From Bicyclus anynana (Eukaryota; Arthropoda; Insecta; Lepidoptera; Nymphalidae), in assembly GCF_947172395.1 (NCBI RefSeq), contig NC_069084.1:5891107-5955106 (forward strand): a stretch of 64,000 bases of DNA, read 5' to 3'. The position numbers and the translations under genes are program-made. Below, piece after piece: positions 33,247-44,173 of this stretch (within the stretch, counting starts at the first letter, position 1; each line of letters opens with the position of its first letter). Below the pieces are notes generated by a model. It made no database searches. It was given only the letters and a program-made list of their open reading frames with translations, and was not told where the DNA came from.

Positions 33247-33842
33247 TTCGCACGAGTCTTTTTAACGGACGTTAAAAAAGCGTTCAAATACAACAAATGC
33301 ATTTCAACGCTTATTTAAACCGTAAAAAAACCCTCAAATCTATACTTATAATAAATCTGTAGATAGGTCAATTCTGTATATGAAATATATTTACAAAATA
33401 ACGATTAGGGGGTGATTAGTGATCGATACTGATGCCAAAAATGCAATCAGTAAAATTTTTGTCCGTCTGTCTGTCTGCTTGTATGTTCGTTATAGAAACA
33501 AAAACTACACGACGGATTTTAACGAAACTTGGTACAATTATTCTTCATACTCCTGGGCAGGTTATAGTATACTTTTCATCACGCTACGATCAATAGGAGC
33601 AGAATAGTGAAGGGAAATGTTGGGAAAACAGGAGGAAGTTACTCTATTTCTACAGCGATACTACAGTACCTAAGGGCTGGATTAAAGAGGTCTAATTATC
33701 TAAAAGCCCAAAATTGAAAATGCAACAGTGCTCGAAAAAAAGCTTCGTGTTTTAAAAACGTTATCGTTTGAACATATACTTGGTAATGCATTTGTTGTAT
33801 TTGAACGTTTTTTTAACGTCTGTTATAAAACTCTCGTGCGAA
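33247..33842. mobile_element. foldback/MITE with about 57-bp inverted arms
   Basis: Left arm 33247-33303 and right arm 33785-33842 share cgttcaaatacaacaaatgc (inverted on the right) plus flanking sequence at roughly 85% match. The interior (33330-33700) holds another lepidopteran-type repeat with a gtctgtctgtct tract. Confidence 0.6.
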
Positions 33843-34397
33843 AGAGAGCTTACAGCGTTTTTGCGCATGCTCGGCTTACTGAAACTATTTTCTTTGCATA
33901 TTTCATCTAGCTTCATGCGTGCTTTTTGGTTGTAAAAATGTATCTTGTAGACATAAAAACGGTAAGATTCTCGTAGAGTTAGCATACTAGCAATTAATTG
34001 CCTAGAGTTATACCTAGGAAGTTCTAGGTCATAAGATTATCAAACCATTATATAAAAACAGGTTAGGCTAATTCATTTCATAAGAACAATTCAAATAAAT
34101 TAAGCAAACGTTCCTAATTTCGAAAGAAATTCAAAGATCGAGAATAAAGTACAAAAAAATCGGAAGCTTTTCTTTGCTACAAAATTGTTAGAACAAATCC
34201 AATGCTGAGTCAAACTTCGTTTAAGAAATTAAACTTGGAATGAGCAAACGAAATCATTCGATTACCTTTGAGAAGCTAATTCCGAACCGGACAGGTCACT
34301 GGATTATTATTTTTCCCTCGGACTTTTTTAAATTCATTAAAATCGTTTCTTTGTGATTAAATTTTGCTACGATTTATTTTCGATTATTATTTATTAA

Positions 34398-34605
34398 TCT
34401 ATACTAACTTTATAAATATGTATACTCGCAGTTTGCTTGTTTGTGATGTTGTGAGGTTGTAGGGAGTATTCTCAAGATCTACTGAACCGATTTTGAAAAT
34501 TATTTTACTAACAGAAAGCCAGCCAGCAAAGTTATTTGCGACTGTCATAGGTTATCTCTGTAGTCCCACGGGAACAGAAACTAAGCGGGTGAAACCGTCT
34601 GCTAG
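34398..34605 (+). repeat. Helitron-like repeat, subfamily B
   Basis: TCTATACTAAC start, gggtgaaaccgtctgCTAG end. It is followed at once by a reverse-strand SINE-1 copy. Confidence 0.7.
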
Positions 34606-34608
34606 ATT

Positions 34609-34903
34609 GTTTGGCTCACTGTTGAGCACGAGTGTCCTCTCGTAATGAGAGGGGTCAGGCCTTAGTCCACAACGCTGGTTCAATGCGGATTGGCAGCCTT
34701 TAGACACGTAGACAAATTAAGAAAATTCTCATGTATGCAGGTTCCTCACGATGTTTTCCATTCGCCGTTAGAGACACGTGATGTTTAATTTCTAAAAATG
34801 CACATAACTGGAAAGTTAGAGGTGCATGCGCCGGGCCGGATTCGAACCTACGCCATCCGAATCGAAAGCAGAGGTCATATCCACTGGGCTATCACGGCTC
34901 ATA
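34609..34903 (-). repeat. SINE-1, near full length
   Basis: ggctcactgttgagcacgag to ccactgggctatcacggctc; B box ggattcgaacc (reverse). Confidence 0.78.
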
Positions 34904-36059
34904 TCCTTATATCCATGGCTATATTAAATACTTAGTTAATTAAAATTAAAGATATGTAGCAAAACAAATAGGCCCGCGACACGTGTAACGTCTTAAGAGT
35001 AATATGTAGAATGTTTTGTATTTAAATTCTAAAACCCTTTGCGACATTTCGAGACGGAGGCTGGGTGGGGCCAATTGAATCAAGGGAAATTGAGTGATAC
35101 GGGTTGGTACTTTATTCAATAAGCCTTTTTGTCATTTTGTGAGTAGTTGTACCTACTAGTGTTTTTATGTAACTCTAATGTGGTTATAGTACCGGAAGCA
35201 TTCCGGTACTATAACCCCGATCTACTATCTGCCAGTAGATCATTGAAAAGCAGATAAGAACAGAAAGATAGATTTTCTTAACTTTATTAAGCGAAATGGC
35301 GGATAGATAGGTTATTGAAAGCAGCCGTAAATCCGTTTTGGAACCTTTGATTGTAAGTGTTATAACAAATAAATATTACGTATTTTTTTGTAAAAACAAA
35401 ATAATAATACGGTTTACCAATATACTGTATTAGCTAAATATTCAATGTACTGTGTATATGATTTATTTTATAGTACAGCTTAGCCGAGGTGTTAGAAAAA
35501 AAATCAGGTCAGCAATTTGTATACTCCCAATGTGATCAACATATTATACGCACGGTCACGTACAAGTTTCGCTGATCCGCTCTATTCAAAGCGTTGTGTG
35601 ACGTCATATGACATTTTTCTGTTACACGCGTCACAACCTGAAATATTCGTAATACACACAAATCGATGATATCTACAGCCTTTAATAATAGTACGAGAGC
35701 ACGCAGAAGAAGTATATATCTGTTATTTAATTGAGATAAGAAATACATTATAGAAAATATTTACATTGATACATTTAACACAGGTTGCCTAGTTAACTTG
35801 CAGCCGGATAGTATTAAATGATTATTCTTTTTTTATAATGTATTGATTTTTTTAGTGTATTTAATCTCCTCGCCTTATTGGTTGATTTCCTTGTTAGACC
35901 TAGCATGCGTCAACGACATTATCTCGTGAAATGAAGTGAAAAGGACAACTAGCGGCGGAGTTTAAATATCTCTATCTCTCTTACATCCCAACGCAAAGAA
36001 AGAGAACGTTATTTACGATTTCGCTGCTATTGGCCGAAATGTGTCTATTGTCAAGACGA

Positions 36060-36180
36060 GAGGTCTCGAGATATGTCATGATCGCTACTAAGCGATAAGG
36101 CCGCCTTTTGTATTCTACTTTTTCTTTTGTTTCTGTTTTGCTTGTTTTCTTTTATTTTTTGTGGTGTACAAATAAAGAGC
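36060..36180 (+). repeat. possible 3' end of a Jockey-type LINE
   Basis: taagcgataaggccgccttt followed by a T-rich stretch and gtggtgtacaaataaagagc. This reads like a common lepidopteran LINE terminus from memory; no coding remains. Confidence 0.4.
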
Positions 36181-36717
36181 ATTAAATAAAAATAAAATAA
36201 ATGGTGCAATTCGTAGGCCAACAGATTTTTATTATTTTTAATGTTTATAAAATACAAAATATAAAACAAAACACTTATTACAATACAAAACATAAAATTA
36301 TTAAAATAACCAGCCCTCCTGTTGCGGGACAATTAATTCGTAGATACATAATAAAATTAAGCCTTATACATGTATTGGCAACTTAAGCATAATTAATACA
36401 TATATAAATCAATCTACTCTAATTGAAGTAATTAAAATTATAAATTAAAAAGAAAACAATGACCCGTACCAAATGGAATTCGAAAAAGTACACCTAAAGC
36501 AACGTAAACCTTACGAAGGCATGCGCTACAGAATACCGCTTCGAAAATATTTGAAATATGTTACGGAATAACAATAACAGTGTACTGAAAATCCTAAAAT
36601 AGCGCGTTTATATTAATTAGGCAGAGCAGCGTGGTTTATCTCTGTACACGCCGGTGCACTATGCACTTGATTTAGGCGAGGGAACTCATATGTGACAATG
36701 ATAAATACAGTTTAGAG

Positions 36718-37204
36718 CATCGATTCCCAAAGTGGTCGAGGTGGACCCCGAGGGATCGGCGGGGGTCTACGTTGATGTGACATAAAAATGGACGTTCACG
36801 ATTCATAAGCGGGGTCCGCGTAAATTTATCTGATTTCATACCGAATGGGGATTTTTTTTTTAAATAAAATAAATGTGAATTGATTGCTTCGTTGTGCTGT
36901 GAGTAGAAATAAAAAATTAAAGTTGGCTGCAATAACTTTTTTCCTGGATAATTTTATTTTTTGTTATCCACTCACAGCATAATCAATCAATTAAATAACC
37001 AAGTAATAAATTCTCACAATGTTTTTTTACTCACTATGTTTTTTTAAACTGTTATTTCGTGGCTGTTGATTCAGCTGCAACGAAAATTTTCATAGATGAA
37101 TCTAATCACATTTTTGTCGAGTTTTGTATAGAAATTTAGCAAGGGGTTCACCGGACCAGTAAAATTTGAAAGTGGTCTACGATAATAAAGTTTGGGAACC
37201 TCTG
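36718..37204. mobile_element. hAT-type MITE (487 bp)
   Basis: Flanked by a perfect 8-bp target duplication gtttagag (36710-36717 and 37205-37212). Terminal repeats align as CA-G-TTCCCAAA, close to the hAT consensus CAGNGGTTCCCAAA. No transposase is encoded; a long imperfect internal palindrome occurs around 36880-36990. Confidence 0.85.
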
Positions 37205-37274
37205 GTTTAGAGTATACACGCCGTAATATTAAAGTCGCTTTCACTGAACACGTTTTATTTGTGACTATCAAAGA

Positions 37275-37480
37275 GTAGCGTACCCCCTGCGCTTTTACCC
37301 GTATAGTTTCCGTTCCTGTGAGAATACAGGAATACATTATAGTCTATATTACTTGCTGATAATATCGCTTTCTACTGGTAAAGGAATTTTTAAAATCGGA
37401 CTAATAGTTTCAGGGACTATTCACTACAAACAAAACGAAAAAAACCTTTCCTCTTTATAATTTTAGTGTACCAGATTATG
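37275..37480 (-). repeat. Helitron-like repeat, subfamily B (degenerate)
   Basis: Contains tttctactggtaaaggaatt and ctctttataattttagtg. Confidence 0.58.
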
Positions 37481-38850
37481 ACATAGTTTCATTTTGTTTA
37501 TAATAAGCAATAGTTTATTCATCCATTTTATTTCTGTGTTAAGTATATGTAAAAGTTTCTGATACAAAAATGTTACTACTCTATAGAAGAGTACTTTGCT
37601 GATACTTCAAAAAAATAGATGTAATTATATTTCTTTTAAACTTAATGTCATTTAATTTTAACTTATATAATTTTAATTTAATTAATTATTAAACATTACT
37701 ATACCTATTAATGGTCAAACATTGTTACCTAATACATCAGAACATCTTTGTATAATTAAATTTAATGTTTCTTGCAAGTAAATGATTCTGATTCTGACTA
37801 TGATGTACCTACTTAAAGTATCTAATTATGTAATTTAACAGATAACCTTTTTACACCTATTTCACAAAACGTTTTACTTCTGAACCAACGTAAAAGGGGG
37901 TACCTTCTTTGAAACTGATGAACCAATTTGGATTTTGATTCGTTAATAATTAACTAACTTTAGTGAAAAGTTTCTTTTCTCTGCTATTTTACTTACAAAT
38001 TATTGGCTGTATTGCTTTTCAAACATTTATTACCCGAGTGCAAGAAGGGTTATGTTTTTCGCGCGTATGTTGGTTGTATGTATGTATGTAATGTTCTTTA
38101 TTACCTCATAACTTCCAAACCGCTGGACGGATTTTCATAATTAAGATATCGTTAGATTTGTCTTAATAACCCAAGTGTTCTTAGATAGGTGAAATTTAAA
38201 AAATACCAACAAGACGACTGTGAGACGCTATAGACTCGAGGTGAAAAAAAAATTTTTTTGAATATTGCAACATGGATATCAATTTCAAGGGCTTTTTCAG
38301 AGAATTTCAAAATGGTATATCATGGCCATGTTAAGAAAAACTACAATAAGAAAAACGTTATTTATAATTGTCTAACAAAATGCTCGAGGCGGAGACGAAG
38401 AGTCTGGACCTATACTGTTGAATAAAATGATTTTCGTCTACATTTTTTAATAGGTCCCGACTGTTTTCTAATTGCTTTCTACACTTCTGGACTGAGCTTG
38501 TTTTTTTTCTTATCAGTTTTTGTATAATTTATGCAGTCGGGTTTTTTTATTTGTTTAATTAATTTATTTATTCATTTATTAAATTGTGTAGCAGAAAATA
38601 AAGGGTGCTATAACGATTTTATCTTATAAATAGTAAAGTAGTACTGATAAAGAAGTCACAATTTAACGGGGACGTGTCAATCCTGGCCATAAACCGACGG
38701 AATGGATACGCCTTATTGGAAGAAACAAACAGAACAATAAAAGTCTTTATTGTTCCGGGAATGGACCGTGGAGAGCGGCCAACTTGGTACTATACTTTCC
38801 GTAGATTTACTAATTAAAAACCATTTGTTTTGATGACGTTAAAGACTGCT
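37481..38850. other. AT-rich, one unnamed repeat
   Basis: 38026-38245 (gtgcaagaagggttatgttt, gtatgtatgtatgta, accgctggacggattttcat) looks like an interspersed repeat. The rest is featureless. Confidence 0.4.
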
Positions 38851-38917
38851 AGTTCATCATCATCATCATTATCAACGTATTGTACCAGGCCTCTCTTAAG
38901 GATATAGAGTTTAAGCC

Positions 38918-39098
38918 CACCACTTTGCTCAGAAATAAGGAGATCCGCAAGCGAACCAAAGTCACTGACGGCTCAGCGAGTCTGAAGCTAAAGTGGCAAT
39001 GGGTAGACCACATAGTTCGAAGAGCCGATGGCCGATTGGAGTCCCAAAGTGCTGGAATTACAACTCCGCGCTGGAAAGCGCAGTGTTGGTCGAATCCG
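38918..39098 (+). pseudogene. RTE-clade LINE 3' fragment
   Basis: EIRKRTKVTD...LKLKWQWVDHIVRRADGR, then a frameshift. Joins SINE-1 sequence directly. Confidence 0.68.
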
Positions 39099-39099
39099 T

Positions 39100-39356
39100 T
39101 GAATCCGGTTCGGGGAACGCACCACCAACTTTTCAGTTGTGTGCGTTTTAAGAAATTAAATATCACGTATATCAAACGGTGAAGGAAAACAACGTGAGGA
39201 AACCTGCATACTAAAGAATTTCCTTAATTCTCTGCGTGTGTGACGTCTGACAATCCGCATTGGGCCAGCGTGGTGGACTATTGGCCTAACCCCTCTCATT
39301 CTGAGAGGAGACTCGAGCTCAGCAGTGAGCCGAATATGGGTTTATGACGACGAGTA
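39100..39356 (+). repeat. SINE-1, 5' truncated, fused to an RTE fragment
   Basis: The LINE-like text before it (gcgcagtgttggtcgaatcc) passes directly into ccggttcggggaacgcacca of the SINE. Confidence 0.72.
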
Positions 39357-39424
39357 TAGGACCAGGCCTCACACGGATATAGAGTTTAAGCCCACCACTC
39401 AGCTTCAATGCGGGTCATAATGTA

Positions 39425-42167
39425 CCTATTCTATCAGATGTCAATTATAATAACAGGGGCTGTCCGAAGTATTGACGAGTAACGAGAAGTTAGTAATGAC
39501 GAGTTCCCGCGTTTGTTTCATCATTAAATTGTAGTGCTTTAAAATACTTAATGAAAAAAGACGATTTTCGAAAGTTCTCCTAGATTTCACCAGGATCTCA
39601 TCAACAGATCCTGGTTTGCTTATCATGATACCACCCTCGGAATATGAAGGTTGTGCCAAATATGACATAGTGGTGTTCTGATGCTTAGACTACTCTTAGT
39701 TTAGACTTGCCTAAGAGGTTTTGACTTGTATCAGACTTTACAATAGTGTTAAGTTGTTAAGTGTGGCACAATTTTTGAAAATGAATGTTTTTTCTTTATT
39801 TAAATAACGATGCGTAAAAACAATGAAACTATTTGTAGTGTTTGTGTCTACAAAATAGATACCTACAATACTACATCACACTATCTCATGTACATTGGTA
39901 GTGGGGGCATAGGTTATTAGGTTAGTCTGTCATCGGCGCTTGACCGGAGTGGTCGTGTACGGTCTGCTTGCCATACCAGTGTAGGAATGAGCCAGTGATT
40001 TGTTTATCTTATAGTAAGGACGAGGGTCCTAACACTATGAACAAAAATAGAAAATAAATACTTAAAACTAGATTTCGTGGTAGATTCTTACAAATAACCC
40101 AATACCCTAGAAGAATATTTTACAACTTGGAATTTATTAAACGACTGAAATTCAAACAAACAAAGAAGCCTGCTTCTTTACATTTCCATTACGAACTAAT
40201 TAATTTACTGAAACGAGAAATTAATTTGAAACAAGGTTAAATTATTTAAAAATTAAAATGCTGTTCATACTTTATTAAGTTTTAACATTGTTAGTATTGG
40301 TACTGATAAATAACGAAAAACTGGGTTTTTAAGAATATTCACAAAACAAAATATACTCAGAGGCACAATTATCCGCCCACTATAGTATACTCGCATCATA
40401 TTAAAGAGGGCGGATAATTGTGCCTCTGAGTATAGTTAAAAATGCGTTTTAACCGACTTCAAAAAAGGAGGTTATCAATTCTTCGGAATGTTTTTTTTTA
40501 CAAACCAAACTAGTACCAGTACAAAAATTATAAATTCAGCTTAAAATAAAAAAAAGCAAAACAAAATAACATTTATTTTTATATAACTTAATACTTAATA
40601 AATGTCCCCCTTCAAACATATTATTACACATAAATAAATTATGTGTAATAACTACTACTACATACATACAAGTGAAGCTTATAAAAGCATGGCAAAATAA
40701 AGTCATAATTTACTAAACTTAAAAAAATACATTTACTGTGAAATTCTGCTATCTCATTTGTTAACGAAATTAGAACTAATGTATTATCTCACTATAGTAC
40801 AAATAATCTCATACTACTAAGCGGCTACAGAAGTATGAAGCTCGGTCACCTATCCAGTTATCAGCTTGGCTCAACGCAGTAACCCGACCGCAAATTCTAT
40901 GGAGTATGACGCACCCCCAATTTAGCTCCTGCCTGGCAATTTCATTCCACAACTTAGTAATGTTAAGTTGTGAATGAAGTTAGGTGGCATGAGCTAAATT
41001 GAAGGCGTGAAACTGATTAGCATTTAGATGGTGTACTATACGCTATCGTCACTAGATGTGTCGCCTAGTAATCTTTTGTCTTATGAGGTTTGTTTGTCAT
41101 AAGCAGGGCTAGCCTAATCATTATTATGAGCCTGTTTTAACGCTCCACTATAGGACCAGACCTCTTTATAGTTTGCTGCTTAAATACCTATTGTTAAATG
41201 ATGTTAACTAAAAACACCAGGATGAGTTTGTTGTGGGATCTTCTCGGACCAAGGCACGTTTGGAACTCTCGTAACTTTAATTTTAAGTTTTCGACTAATT
41301 CTTGTCACCATTATTCATAATGATAATACCGGGACTGGCGGCTTAACGTGCTCTTTGAGATACCAGTCTATAGGGAAAGGGATTTTTTTTTTTGCTTATA
41401 CTTTCAGCTTTTCTTTCTAGGGTCGTTGGTGTCCTGCACACCAACCAAGGCCCTTGTGATCAGCAAATTTTCAGCTCCATATAATTTGGGCCCGCAAAAT
41501 CCTGAATAAATTACCTATAAAAGACAGGTCAAGAGTAAACCGATGTAATTATATGAAATATTGGATTGATGAGGATAAAATAATAAGCACGAATCGTAGC
41601 AAATCTAAGGACGTAGTCTCTACTGGAATGAGATGTGATGAAACGAGCATGTATGAATAAATAAGTACCTACTCGTACATGGATGAAATATTGTTAAAAA
41701 CATTTACTTTTCAAGGCAAGGTATTTTCGAAAAGCCGAAAACATAATTAGATTCTAAAGAGGCGATCACCAAACTTAAACAAGAAAATGTAATGAGTTAA
41801 CTTTTCAGAGATAAGAGAGGACGGACGGACATCAAAACATCCACGTCATCGAAAACGCCCGCGCCTGCCAATTTTAACGAGATGGAGATACTATCGCAGT
41901 ATTTGTTGGAAGTTAGATTAAATAAGTTATTTTTCTTTTACAGAATCTGTGGGGACCTAATTAAAAAGATACTTACCGAGACAAAAAGCTGAGATTGTCG
42001 CTGAAACTCTTACAACACTGAGTGTTTACAATTGAATATTAATATTACGAGTATATATTGGTCTAAGGTCCGTCATTAGAAATAATATATCTTCTTCTGA
42101 TTAATTATTGATAAGAAATAGATGATATTCACAGTGACACAATGGGAATAGGTTGCCTACTTAGATT
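39425..42167. other. no gene
   Basis: Unique-looking AT-rich DNA with the palindromic MITE at 40352 and the hairpin at 40915-41007. A taccgggactggcggcttaa fragment at 41328 resembles a common lepidopteran repeat. Confidence 0.45.
40352..40434. mobile_element. tiny palindromic mariner-like MITE (83 bp)
   Basis: Two perfect 27-bp inverted arms (40352-40378, 40408-40434) around a 29-bp loop. Each arm begins TATACTCAGAGGCACAAT. The TA at each edge fits a Tc1/mariner target duplication. Confidence 0.75.
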
Positions 42168-42474
42168 CGTGATAGCCTAGTGGACATGACCTCTGCCTCT
42201 CATTCCGGAGGGTGTGAGTACGAATCCGGTCCGGGGCATGCACCTCTAACTTTTCAGTTGTGTGCATTTAAAGAAATTAATTATCACGTGTCTCAAACGG
42301 TGAAGGGAAAACATCATGAGGAAACCTGCATATCAGAAAAAAATCTTAATTTCTGCGTGTGTGAAGTCTGCCAATCCGCATTGGGCCAGCGTGGTGGACT
42401 ATTGGCCTAATCCCTCTCATTCTGTAAGGAGGCTCAAGCTCAGCAGTGAGCCGAGTATGGGTTGATAATGATGA
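42168..42474 (+). repeat. SINE-1, near full length
   Basis: cgtgatagcctagtggacat head, B box agtacgaatccg, tail ggttgataatgatgac. Confidence 0.8.
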
Positions 42475-42522
42475 CTCAGCAGGATTTTAGTTCTTTTAAC
42501 ACGCTTTTATTTGGCGCTAACC

Positions 42523-42735
42523 CCAAGATGGAGGACTGGCCGTTTGAAATCCACCCCCATGATATTAATATAAATTAACGAAAGGGTATGCTGTCAGGAT
42601 TACGAAAAAAATACTTACGTGACTTAAATCCAATATGGTAGACTGGCTATTTGAAATGCACACCCATGATAGATAATATGGGCATTAAATTGAAAGGGTT
42701 TGCTATACGGGATACGAAAAAATTATCACGTGGAC
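42523..42735. repeat. two tandem 107-bp units
   Basis: ccaagatggaggactggccg at 42523 and ccaatatggtagactggcta at 42630, each followed by a gaaat..cacccatgata block and ending ttacgtgac/tatcacgtggac. Confidence 0.75.
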
Positions 42736-43374
42736 AAAACGCTCCATTTGTAATTTTTAGTGCGTGCTAAAAGCATGTTTTTTAAACTATATTAAAGTTT
42801 AAATACTTTTAATTTATAACCGAAAGAAAGCTGAATTTAAGTTAGATGAAGTAGTGAGACTGCGCTAGTTTTCGATGAATGTTCAAATATTAACTTTATA
42901 CCGGAACATCATTGCAAAGTTTATATAGACAAGTTAAACAAAGGGTACCTACAAATTATTGCGAACCTTTCTAATGAAGTTGAGTTTACAGAAACGTTAT
43001 TATCTTTACTTACCGACTCACTTCAAAGAAGATTAGGGGCTTCTAAATAAAGGGTGCGTAAGTTTTAGCATTTTCCTCGTATTTTAACAAACGGTTTTAC
43101 TACTTATAAAAAGTTAACATGGTTGTTAACTTTTTATAAGTAGTATACTTAACAGTTGATATGGATTCGTGGTGCTAAACCGTGAGAATGCCGTGGGACC
43201 GCAAGCGACCATTGGGAAGAAATGACCATAACATAAAAGTGGAAGCCATAACTGAATTTTGGCCGCCCATAATAGAAAGTATTTGAAACGGTTAAAGGAG
43301 ACCTAGACCAATATGGTAAAAATGGTTGATGAAAAAAACAGTAGTTGACCGCCTAATAGAGCAACATTTTTTAC

Positions 43375-43460
43375 GCAGGCAAATGACAGAGCAATGCTTT
43401 GCAGGCAGGCAAATAACAGAGTAAAACTTTGCAGGCAGGCAAATAATAATAATAATCGTT
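43375..43460. repeat. 30-bp tandem repeat plus (AAT)n
   Basis: gcaggcaaat(g/a)acagag followed by ctttgcag, two full units and a partial third running into aataataataat. Confidence 0.8.
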
Positions 43461-43585
43461 TATTTACAATAATTAACCTAAAAAATAAATAAAATACATT
43501 TGGAATAACTTATGTAGTTTCGAATCACAAGGTCCTAGGTTTCTTTTTTTTTTTTCTTCTTCTTTTCTAGTTTTTTTTTTTTGTT

Positions 43586-43705
43586 CTTTTCTAGCTAACC
43601 CTTGACTACAATCTCACATAATGGTAAACGATGATGCAATCTAAGATAGAAGCAGGCTATTTAGTTAGGGGTAGGATGAAAATCCACACCCCTTTCGGTT
43701 GCTAC
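43586..43705 (-). repeat. SINE-2, 3' part
   Basis: ttttctagctaacccttgac to cacacccctttcggttgct. Confidence 0.7.
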
Positions 43706-43964
43706 AGTTTTATTTTCTTCTAAAAATTTTTTCAGTTGAAATTCTCAACCCGGAGTTGGGAAGTTAGTAATATAATAATTATGTGTTGGGATTATTGACG
43801 CGGAAAAAGTCGCGGGTTTATTGTAGTGTCAGATAAAGGAAAGAAAACTAATTATTTAAATGCTAAATCATGAATCATGTTCACAAATTTTCAAAAATTT
43901 CAAAAATTCAGCGACACTCCAGCGACCAGCGACACTCGAAAAAAATATTCCATCTCAAAAACAA

Positions 43965-43970
43965 TTTATT
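43965..43970 (-). promoter_or_regulatory. poly(A) signal of the GNAT gene
   Basis: AATAAA on the - strand 51 nt beyond the stop codon, in an AT-rich 3' flank. Confidence 0.6.
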
Positions 43971-44020
43971 ATTAAATTTCTAGCAGCCATTGAACAGTAA
44001 TAACAATCTATACAATAATT

Positions 44021-44173
44021 TTATTCTTCATCCTCCTCATCATCGATGGGCGGCTGTATGTTGAAGCGGGAAGACGCTTGGGTCTGGACTTCCTCTGGCT
44101 CCTCCACAGATGGGATCCGGTACGCCATGAGCGCAGCACCATAGTTGCCAAGACCAGTGTCCCAAAACACGAT
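44021..44173 (-). CDS. GNAT gene exon 5 (last)
   Basis: 50 codons plus TAA after a ttttacag acceptor. It encodes FWDTGLGNYGAALMAYRIP, a typical C-terminal strand of this family, followed by a variable Glu-rich segment and a terminal run of Asp/Glu. Confidence 0.83.
   Translation of the reverse strand: MVFWDTGLGNYGAALMAYRIPSVEEPEEVQTQASSRFNIQPPIDDEEDEE

Noticed and set aside
36051..36386. Frames on both strands near 36.05-36.39 kb
   Set aside because: AT-rich 3' end of a probable LINE and its flank; Lys/Asn/Tyr bias without motifs.
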